From Agelas oroides (taxonomy: Eukaryota > Porifera > Demospongiae > Agelasida > Agelasidae): DNA of 64,000 nucleotides. Shown piece by piece: positions 56,465 to 64,000 of the stretch. Made by a program: the position numbers and the translations under genes. The notes below the pieces were generated by a model, which searched no databases, was not told the DNA's origin, and saw only the letters and a list, made by a program, of their open reading frames with translations. The first letter of the stretch is position 1. Each line of letters begins with the position of its first letter. The stretch spans positions 21,755,202 to 21,819,201 of the forward strand of contig OX422183.1 of NCBI GenBank assembly GCA_949130485.1. The letters are read 5' to 3'.

Positions 56465-56622
56465 CTTCCCACTTTGTCAATTCCCACTTTGTCAATTCCC
56501 ACTTTGTCAATATTGACCAAATGAGAATTGACAAAGTGGGAATTGACGAAGTGGGAAGTTGACCCAATGGGAATTGACAAAGTGGGAATTGACAAAGTGG
56601 GAATTGACAAAGTGGGAATAAA
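56465..56622. repeat. Hairpin of inverted 15-bp arrays, copy 2
   Basis: Same construction as 55843-55975, with three units on the left, an ATATTGACC centre and about six units on the right. The 15-bp unit is identical, so the two loci are related. Confidence 0.9.
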
Positions 56623-56940
56623 CCTTCTAGGTTTGAAAATACTAAGACAATTTAACATTTGGTAGCGAAAAAAAAAAAAACACTAGATTTTCTAATTTTC
56701 CAATCCATACTACTAGTAACACTATCATGGTGTACAGTAGTACGCCATATGTAGGGATGACCCTGAAAAAAATGGCGGCCACATTAAAGGTGCACAAATG
56801 ACACGCTCGAAATGTCTACGTTAGATTAGTCAAAGGCCTCCATGAGCCACATCAGAGTGCTTCCATGAGCAACGGGACCGTTAACTTCGCTGGAGAGCAT
56901 CGCTGAAGTACCGGACCGGCAAGTCGCTAAAACGGGCTAA
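56623..56940. other. Non-coding stretch
   Basis: No feature was recognised before the TTC repeat. Confidence 0.35.
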
Positions 56941-57596
56941 TCGTCTTCTTCTTCTTCTTCTTCTTCTTCTTCTTCTTCTTCTTCTTCTTCTTCTTCTTCT
57001 TCTTCTTCTTCTTCTTCTTCTTCTTCTTCTTCTTCTTCTTCTTCTTCTTCCCCTTCTTCTTCTTCTTCTTCTTCTTCTTCCCCTTCTTCTTCTTCTTCTT
57101 CTTCTTCTTCTTCTTCTTCCCCTTCTTCTTCTTCTTCTTCTTCTTCTTCCCCTTCTTCTTCTTCTTCTTCTTCTTCTTCCCCTTCTTCTTCTTCTTCTTC
57201 CCCTTCTTCTTCTTCTTCTTCTTCTTCTTCCCCTTCTTCTTCTTCTTCTTCTTCCCCTTCTTCTTCTTCTTCTTCTTCTTCTTCCCCTTCTTCTTCTTCT
57301 TCTTCTTCTTCCCCTTCTTCTTCTTCTTCTTCTTCTTCTTCCCCTTCTTCTTCTTCTTCTTCTTCTTCCCCTTCTTCTTCTTCTTCTTCTTCTTCTTCCC
57401 CTTTTCTTCTTCTTCTTCTTCCCCTTCTTCTTCTTCTTCTTCTTCCCCTTCTTCTTCTTCTTCTTCTTCTTCTTCTTCTTCTTCTTCCCCTTCTTCTTCT
57501 TCTTCTTCTTCTTCTTCTTCTTCTTCTTCTTCTTCTTCCCCTTCTTCTTCTTCTTCCCCTTCTTCTTCTTCTTCTTCTTCTCCTTCTTCTTCTCCC
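56941..57596. repeat. Large TTC/GAA microsatellite
   Basis: About 655 bp of TTC with regular TTCCCC interruptions every 15-36 bp. The poly-Glu, Lys or Arg frames on the minus strand are artefacts. The homopurine-homopyrimidine mirror tract can form triplex DNA. Confidence 0.97.
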
Positions 57597-58239
57597 ACTG
57601 TAAGTCAGGCTAGCACGATAACGGCTGAAGCTATAAAACGATCCAAATGGGAAAAAACAACGTAAATCACCGGGTACTGCACTCACTATTTATCGTTATC
57701 ATAGAACTTGAACTATTTTTCAGTGATTCTCAAGCACTCTGATGTTAATGCTTAGTGCTATACGCCATTTACCTAGAATAAGATTATTCATAGTGAGTAC
57801 GCCCCCCGGAAGCTCAACTGAGCACGTGTTTAGATCCAGCCCACCGTGAAAGATGAACTTGGGACGGCAACAGCCAAAGTCAGGTATATAGTATAACGCA
57901 AAACATAGAGCTGAGGAATGCGCATGTTTCCAGGAGAAGTATTACAAGGTATGTATTGCTAGAGCTGCTGTAAATGAAAGTGTGTCATAATATGAGGACT
58001 CCCACACTAAGCACATGTAGTTTGCAAGTGCAGCAGTTTCTACTTCCATTTAGACCATAGCTGAAGTCATTTTGTAATCTAGTCAGCATATAACCCACCT
58101 GGATACGAGGTATACTTGATGGTTAAAACACCACCTGGTACTTGCCAGCTAGTGTTAAGGTGGCAGAGAACCTTACTTTCAAGGTCGAAAAACCTGGAAG
58201 ATACGGGTGATTGAATTTTATCCAGATTTTTATGTCTTT
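57597..58239. other. Non-coding stretch
   Basis: No feature was recognised. Confidence 0.35.
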
Positions 58240-58930
58240 CATAATTATAGTCAACTTCAAAGCTGGATTACTCCAAATCTGTATGGGGTGTCACCAACAG
58301 TGTGGAGATCATCACAAAGTACATGGAAAGGGCTTCAAGTTCTGTCACGATAGCATAATCTGACGGGAAGATATGGGCTCCTATTTACCACATATTTTGA
58401 TATTGCACAAACATAGTTGACTTCAAAGCCGTATAGCTCCAAATTTGTATGGGATGTCACCAACAATATGGATATCATCAGAAAGTATATAGAATGTGCA
58501 TCATTTTGGTGTGAGTCCCATCACCACTGTCTTCTTTGTTGAGGAGATATGGGTGATTGAATTTTATCCAGATTTACGTCTTTCACAATTATAGTCAACT
58601 TCAAAGCTGGATTACTCCAAATCTGTATGGGGTGTTACCAACAATGTGGAGATCATCAGAAAGTACATGGAAAGGGCTTCATTTTGGTGCACGTTCTGTC
58701 ACAATAGCATGATCTGACCGGAAGATATGAGCTCCTAAATTGTAGCCTATTTTCACACTTCCCAAATCTTGTCAACTTTCAAAGCTCTGTAGCTCCAAAA
58801 CCAATGCCCCACAAATGCACATCACTGGAATCAGTCGTCTTTCTACTTTCATCCAACGCAAGTCCGAGCTTCATAGCCCGTTGCGTTATGGAGCTACAAC
58901 TGTTCAAAGTACCGTCCTCCAGGTCATGTT
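58240..58930. repeat. Diverged tandem repeat, about 165-177 bp unit, four copies
   Basis: AGTCAACTTCAAAGCTGGATT-like starts recur near 58248, 58413, 58590 and 58767, each followed by CTCCAAAT, TATGGGGTGT and, in most copies, ACATGGAAAGGGCTTC-like phrases. No protein frame persists across units. Confidence 0.75.
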
Positions 58931-59504
58931 AATCACGCTCCGGGTTTAACTCGCTCTTGCTGCGAGGTTTTGACTCCCCAGCGCCACAGATACACAGGAA
59001 CAGTAGGGTCCCATCTCAACTATCCGCGAACCGAGTATGATGCTCCTACAGGTTTTAGTTCCCGCGACAGGACAGGTACAAAAACGCACTTCGAGAGCTG
59101 TCGCCACGCTGATCTTGAAATGTTTACTAACCATACGTGACACGGAGTTCCGTGCACGTCCGTAAGCGTGTCCAACCTCCTCTGTACAGTGAGCGTGTAG
59201 ATGCGTCCATCGAGTGGCAATTTTGGGTCATGAATATTGTAGCAGACAAGGGCTATAATTGTGTATGTACTTGTTGATTAAATTATAGAACACTTTTTAC
59301 ATGCACCGATTAGCCCTCTATTCAATTGTGTGTTATGGCACCTGCCATTTGTGTAGCCCACTATAAAATGTCTCTTGTACTTGCTGTCGACGGCCAAACA
59401 ATCCCATTGAACCTGCCTTCTGAGTAACTCAGCGCGCGAGTGAGGGCGTTGCGAAGCTGGAACTTCGGCATAATTGTAGCTGGAAGCTCGGACCGACGCT
59501 ACAA
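58931..59504. other. Non-coding stretch
   Basis: No gene or repeat was recognised. Confidence 0.35.
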
Positions 59505-59670
59505 TATATTAATAAGCTACTAAAACCGTTTTTTAAAATTAGGCAAAGCAAGATTGCCTTAAACCAAACCCTAACCCTGAAACTAGGAGTAACACTGGTC
59601 CTGACTGTAACCCAGATTTATGTTTTCGTTAACCTTCGCCGAGAGACTTCCGCCGCCACCTTAAGTTGCC
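59505..59670. repeat. Dispersed repeat, copy 2 (inverse of 11.17-11.35 kb)
   Basis: Reverse-complement match to 11173-11345, including TAAACCAAACCCTAACCCTG and TTAACGAAAACATAAA when read on the same strand as copy 1. It lies 48 kb from copy 1. Confidence 0.7.
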
Positions 59671-59784
59671 AGCTAGTGTTTTAACCATCAAGTACTTCTA
59701 CCTAGGTGGATTATATGACTTAGAACACTAGCCACTGAGATTCAATTTTTAGTTTCAACTGTCAAATTTGCTTGTTATAGTCAT

Positions 59785-60009
59785 TTACAACAAAAATGCA
59801 TAATTATAGTAGCACATACAATACAATAGAGTTGACAGTAGCATTTTGGCTGCATGGTGTCTTCTTAGCATCCTCTTTTGTGTTGTGCCTGAGTCTTCAT
59901 ATTCCTCCAACGCAGCAATTAGCAGCCTATTAGTAGCTTGGTCCTCGAACTGCTCTATTGCAGCTAGTAGCACCGAGTCAATGGTGGCTTCATTCAAAAA
60001 CTTTCTCAC
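59785..60009 (-). CDS. Putative exon, VLLAAIEQFEDQATNRLL protein segment (unit D)
   Basis: Homologous to 46920-47216: SVLLAAIEQFEDQATNRLL, then ALEEYEDSGTTQKRM and AAKMLLSTL. In-frame indels separate the copies. It lies between the unit D 5' exon and exon 1, as in unit C. Function unknown. Confidence 0.5.
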   Translation of the reverse strand: MRKFLNEATIDSVLLAAIEQFEDQATNRLLIAALEEYEDSGTTQKRMLRRHHAAKMLLSTLLYCMCYYNYAFLL

Positions 60010-60206
60010 TAAAGGAGGCGGCTGCAGAAACTGGCAGTTGTTCAGCTCCCGCTCACTTCATGTAGACTACTATTGGGTTCACCAAAAAACTCTCTGCAGA
60101 CTTTGTCCCCACAGAGCTCATAGACATGTAGTATTGAGTCGTAAGACACCATTAACAGCAACAGTTTTACAGTGAGTATCTATTGGTTTCACACCACAGC
60201 ATTGGG

Positions 60207-60307
60207 ATCTATGGAGTTTATAAGCCTGTATGCAAAGCCTCATAAAGCTCATGTGCTTTGCACTTGGGTTTTATGAGGCTTTGCTTGGGCTTCTAAACCC
60301 CATAGAT
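60207..60307. repeat. 101-bp hairpin
   Basis: ATCTATGGAGTTTATAAGCC mirrors GGCTTCTAAACCCCATAGAT, and GCAAAGCCTCATAAA mirrors TTTATGAGGCTTTGC. Probably a hairpin MITE. Confidence 0.8.
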
Positions 60308-60446
60308 AAATTTACAATTTCACTTGGAAGCATTTGAATTTATGATGATTCTTTGTTCTTTACAGACCATGCATCTTTCCCTCGCCTTCCTTTCCCACCT
60401 CTCTTGTCTCTAAGTATTTCTAAAAAAAAAAACAGCAGGAACAAGC

Positions 60447-61063
60447 CACAAAAACATTTTCCGAATGAAAACAAGCGCATGTAGGGATGGAACCCTCAAA
60501 AACCAGCCAAACAAGATGGGAATGACACCACAACACATTCACACCATCCCTACATCTTGTGCCATTTTGCCAACTGTGCACAACAAAAAACTCTCTACAC
60601 ACTCACTAATTGAACATGGTACTCAGAACTGCTCACTCCACAGCCTTCCACATAAAAGAAAATCCATATCAGATTCTGCCACGTTCTTTAGCAGCAGCAA
60701 TAAATTTCACACCATAACTTAAAACTCCCAACATACCATACAGACCCAGCACTGCTCACAGTTTCTGCATACAAGACAGACTATACCTGCCATGCTCAGT
60801 AGCAACTACATTGCATCCACCCACAACATAACACACTCTCCATGCACATCAACGTGCACTACACACCCAGCAATACCCTCCCCACTGCCTTCCATAACCC
60901 TCCTATGCACACAACTAACAAACACAAAACATAGTTGCCAAAATGGCACAAGATGTAGGGATGGTGTGAATGTGTTGTGGTGTCGTTCCCATCATGTTTG
61001 GCTGGTTTTTGAGGGTTCCATCCCTATACATGTGCTTGTTTTCATTCGGAAAACTTTTTTGTG
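60447..61063. mobile_element. Fold-back element with arms of about 135 bp
   Basis: The left arm (60447-60585) and right arm (60930-61063) are near-perfect inverse, including TTTTCCGAATGAAAACAAGC, TAGGGATGGAACCC and CACAAGATGTAGGGATGG. The centre is low-complexity C/A-rich sequence. A lone piece of one arm occurs at 28525-28590, so the family is dispersed. No transposase. Confidence 0.85.
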
Positions 61064-62011
61064 AGTTATATATAGGATAAAGTAACGTTATCACAGTTTA
61101 TATAGATACATGCACTAGACTGAGTGAACTTGCAGACACCTATCCAGTCTAGTTGACATAACACAAAATCCCATATCTATATTAAGGCCAGGAAAGGTAT
61201 CACTCATTCCTGACTAGTACTTTGCCAATGCTGCAGCTGCAATGTACTGTGGAAAGTCACATGGGACAAGCATAATCCCAACTATACTCTTTCTAGTATC
61301 ACTATACCTACACACTTGACTCCTTGTGCAATGGCCACATTTCCATTGGGAGCTGGTTCCTGCTGATGCCTTGGTACAATGCAAGGTAGCTATAGGTTAA
61401 ATTACGGTGTAAATTGCATGGAGCCTTGTCATGCAGATCCCACATTGGACATTCCAAAATCTTCTACATGTTTAGATGTCCTATAAAGTCCTCTTTTTTT
61501 CAGGGCATCATATATTAGTGACAGGCTGTGCATTAATAGCCAAACTTGCTTAAGACTGAGTTAAGAGTACGTATGGCTTTGTTTCCTTATCACTTCGAGA
61601 CCTAAATTATCAGCTAGTTGCATCATAGATAGTAGACATCAAGCAGCAGATGGTTAACGCTGTCAGGTTAGTTACTTACTCCACTGAATACACAATGGCT
61701 TCGGGCTCTACTACTGCTGATACCAGGCTGTGTGCTAGATTGAAAATGTTTGGAGGCTGTAGTCGAAAGCAACACTTCTAGTTCAAATCCGCCCCCAAAA
61801 GTGGTTTCATGAGTGCCTGCACCAGCTATAGCTAGGGGGATCCGGGGGCATGCTTCCCCAGAAAATTGTGTGCCATCTACTGGTACTTGATTTGGCCTAG
61901 TTACCCCCCGCACAAACGTTAGGCGAAGTCAGACCCGAGCTGTCGAGCTTCGCCAGACTACTTTAGGCTCCGATACACTTATTACGTCCATACTTTAAAA
62001 CTGCAACTTAC
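61064..62011. other. Non-coding stretch
   Basis: Contains the dispersed motif CTAGGGGGATCCGGGGGCAT (61835-61854) shared in degenerate form with 44.75 kb. No exon. Confidence 0.4.
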
Positions 62012-62240
62012 CACAGCAAAGGGGACGACCCTAGTCTTCCGTGGGGTCACGCAAGACTGTGAGACTAAGTAAACGCTGTGTAGCGGTGGCAGTGTATCGT
62101 CGAACAACAAATCATGGGCGTGGGCTGCGGTCTTTGGAATCGTAAGTGGGTGTGGTTCACGTGAGGCAATATGCAAGGCAGCTCCACAGCCCCTCCCTCT
62201 TGACGGTCAGGGTATTACCTCTGTAATGAGGCAAAATACA
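62012..62240 (-). promoter_or_regulatory. Unit D putative promoter and 5' exon with shared splice donor
   Basis: TGCTGTG|GTAAGTTGCA ends the exon at 62012. The block to 62240 shares GTGTGGTTCACGTGA, TCCACAGCCCCTCCC and TTACCTCTGTAATGAGGC with 34838-34945. Conserved order over about 100 bp beside a conserved donor supports a shared promoter/first exon. Confidence 0.5.
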
Positions 62241-62934
62241 AGGACAGTATTACCTTCTATCTTGCCGCAGTCATATAACTATTGTGTTCATTCTCCTTTC
62301 TCATTTCTGTTGACAAACTATACTTTTAGAGGTCAGGATACAAAATTGCTAAATTATCAACCATGACTGCCAACACTTCATAGGTAACAACCCCAAGGGC
62401 TAGGCTACGTGTGTATTGAGCCGCACGTCTTGATGTCACATCCGGCAATGTCATCCATACAACATTGTACAACAAAGTCACTCGCATAGGTAGGATAGAC
62501 TGACGCTACATACTTGGCCCATCCTACAAAAGGCAAATTATGCACCCATGCAGTCTTATGACCAACAGATACAGTGTATTGTAGCTCATGTACTACACAC
62601 ATCATACCAGCATGATTGAGCTGGGAAGAGAGGAAGACACCAGACTATTCAGCAGTGTAAGTTCAGTGTTTCTTTCGAGATGTATCACGTATTGGCAGTG
62701 GAAGCCTCCACACAGCTTTTTGTTGCTTTAGCTACAGAATTTCAGGGAGGACTATCTGTATAATTGAAGACACAAACTTAGTGTTGTCTTAGTAAAGGTT
62801 CATGCTTTGTGCTTAATTCAGTAAAGGTTCATGCTTTCACGTGGTTTTGGTGTCCAGCTGTTTATATAGTTTTAAGATGCATATAATTATGTGCAAACTA
62901 CAACATGTTCCCCACAGTAGAGACATAAAGAGTT
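62241..62934. other. Intergenic between units D and E
   Basis: A short direct repeat (AGTAAAGGTTCATGCTTT) occurs twice near 62793-62840. No gene. Confidence 0.35.
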
Positions 62935-63139
62935 CTAGTGGTTTAGAATACTACTATCTTCACCCTCAGTAACAAGCAATCATCCTGGAGGTCTTCTGTG
63001 TTGTGGTAGGGTTGTAGTAACAGGCGCCTATTGCTAAATCTTGGCTTTTCTGGCCATGTTTTCATCGATTAGCTACTGTGTTGATTATGTTTATCCTTGT
63101 GAAATTGCATAGCTCAACATAACAATGATATTGCCTTTG
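62935..63139 (-). pseudogene. Unit E MATH fragment, 3' part
   Basis: Matches the 3' end of the unit D MATH exon (GGTTTAGAATACTACT, CAAGCAATCATCCTGGAGG, GGGTTGTAG) with many indels and no open frame. The first and second MATH domains appear to have recombined or collapsed. Confidence 0.65.
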
Positions 63140-63148
63140 AATGTTCAC

Positions 63149-63760
63149 TAGCCTCGTACCCAGGCCACGTGGGAGGAGTGGCCTGGTATCCACTGTTTGC
63201 GCATGCGCGAAAAATTCCATGATTTCATGGGGTATCGCATACCATCGTTTAATCTTTACCGTATACTGGCGTATAACTCCGAAGCACGTCCGTCTCGAGC
63301 TTATCCGGCGAAAATGGCAGGTAAAAGCGAGGACTTTGATAAAGCGTTCAAGTACGCTCTTTGTTGTATTGGAAAGGGAAATTTCACGTTGAAAGCAGAG
63401 CAGCTGGATGCGATCAAATGTATCTACGATGGTAAAGACGTATTCCTGTGGCTACCCACGTGATTTGGTAAGTCCATCTGCTACGAGACTCTGCCGTTTG
63501 TTTTCAACTACAAGCACAGGGACGGTAGAACCGGCGGTGGTTGTAGCGTAGTCCTTGTCGTGTCACCCCTTGTGTCTCTGATAATGGAAGCCATCGCCGC
63601 GTAAACACAGCTGCCACACTGCAAGCCGTATATCTAGTTTGGTTATTTCTCCGCATAACAACTACATGTAACTTATCCATAATCGGACTCGTTCGCGCAT
63701 GCGCAAACAGTGGATACAGGCCACTTTTCCCTCCTCCCACTTGGCCTGGGTACGAGGCTA
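63149..63760. mobile_element. Mutator-like element carrying a RecQ helicase fragment, perfect 9-bp TSD
   Basis: The left end is TAGCCTCGTACCCAGGCCAC and the right end GGCCTGGGTACGAGGCTA; arms continue with TATCCACTGTTTGCGCATGC and its inverse. AATGTTCAC flanks both ends (63140-63148, 63761-63769). The interior has host-type coding sequence on the plus strand. Gene-fragment capture is characteristic of Pack-MULE elements. Confidence 0.9.
63314..63603 (+). pseudogene. RecQ-like helicase N-terminal fragment (captured)
   Basis: The ATG at 63314 opens MAGKSEDFDKAFKYALCCIG, then LKAEQLDAIKCIYDGKDVFLW and, after a TGA that replaces the Gly of the Walker A motif (LPT-stop-FGKS, stop at 63462-63464), the frame continues with SICYETLPFVFNY and SVVLVVSPLVSLI (motif Ia) to a TAA. 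QxxAI plus GKDVFLWLPTxFGKSxCYE is RecQ-type. Only motifs 0, I and Ia are present; the DExH box and beyond are missing. It is a dead gene piece inside the transposon. Confidence 0.8.
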
Positions 63761-63769
63761 AATGTTCAC

Positions 63770-63998
63770 TGAAGTTTGTTATCATATTCTGAAGTTTGTT
63801 ATCATATTCTCCTCTCATAAGTGTAGCATAGACTGACACATGAGTATCTTTTCTGCCATTAGCAAACACAATGAGACAGAGTTTTAGCCTCTTGAGTGTG
63901 TGTAGAATGGAGGGCTCAATGTATTCACTGTTTTCCTCCATAAACACTATGATGAACCCACACAGTGACTGCTTATCAGGAGGAGACATAGAAGGTGG
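63770..63998 (-). pseudogene. Unit E MATH exon, 5' part, running off the window
   Basis: PPDKQSLCGFIIVFMEENSE, then YATLMRGEYDNKL, align with the first MATH domain of unit D, with deletions in the beta strands and a GAAGTTTGTTATCATATTCT duplication at 63772-63810. The Pro-rich codons at the edge (PPSMSPPD) suggest the same proline-rich upstream exon part as in unit D. Interrupted by the Mutator-like element. Confidence 0.7.
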
Positions 63999-64000
63999 GG

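Noticed and set aside
56927..57686. Poly-Glu, Lys or Arg frames
   Set aside because: Artefacts of the TTC/GAA microsatellite.

Overview
This is eukaryotic, almost certainly metazoan DNA. Genes are split by GT-AG introns, Death-fold, TRAF-type MATH and AIG1-like GTPase domains occur together, and most of the sequence is mobile elements and their remains. An early-branching animal, probably a demosponge, fits best: a large extracellular beta-helix/multi-TM protein, multiplied Death+MATH genes, and a Penelope-like element beside short-LTR Ty3/gypsy elements. That placement is inference from gene content; no species is claimed. Nothing bacterial, no CRISPR array, no rRNA and no functional tRNA gene was seen.

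Layout. 0.3-4.1 kb (-): a secreted beta-helix/multipass membrane protein gene broken by about four frameshifts. 4.7-8.6 kb: stacked transposon ruins (Penelope-like element, Ty3/gypsy RT fragment, C48-peptidase/PHD remnant). 8.6-14.5 kb: MITEs, a degenerate SF1 helicase piece and simple repeats. 14.9-64 kb: one tandem array on the minus strand. Its recurring parts are a 5' exon with a shared splice donor, a short acidic coding exon, a Death-domain exon, a short Ser/Thr/Pro-type linker exon, and a C-terminal exon that is either tandem TRAF-like MATH domains or, in the last unit, an AIG1-like GTPase. Reading from the right edge: unit E (MATH 62.9-64 kb, cut by the window edge), unit D (62.2-49.8 kb), unit C (47.5-38.6 kb), unit B (a ruin at 36.1-35.2 kb) and unit A (34.9-14.9 kb, GTPase). 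Unit C is split by a young 4.4-kb Ty3/gypsy element with 180-bp LTRs and a 5-bp target duplication. Unit E is split by a Mutator-like element carrying a RecQ-helicase fragment. Unit D has a 4-bp frameshift between its MATH domains, and a long proline-rich N-terminal stretch with three similar membrane-like segments.

A second theme is a family of non-autonomous elements with ends TAGCCTCG...CGAGGCTA. I found eight, seven of them flanked by 9-bp target-site duplications, which points to the Mutator superfamily. Other families seen are TA-target (Tc1/mariner-type) MITEs, TTAA-target MITEs, a GGGGCGAGCCTGAGC inverted-repeat family, a tRNA-derived SINE, fold-back elements, two large microsatellites (CAT and GAA types), minisatellites of 94 and 70 bp, and hairpins made of inverted 15-bp arrays.

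Likely roles (inference): Death and TRAF-MATH domains mediate assembly in apoptotic/innate-immune signalling, so the array looks like a fast-evolving signalling family that duplicates, swaps C-terminal modules and is repeatedly hit by transposons. The many single-base frameshifts could in part be assembly errors; reads or transcripts would decide.
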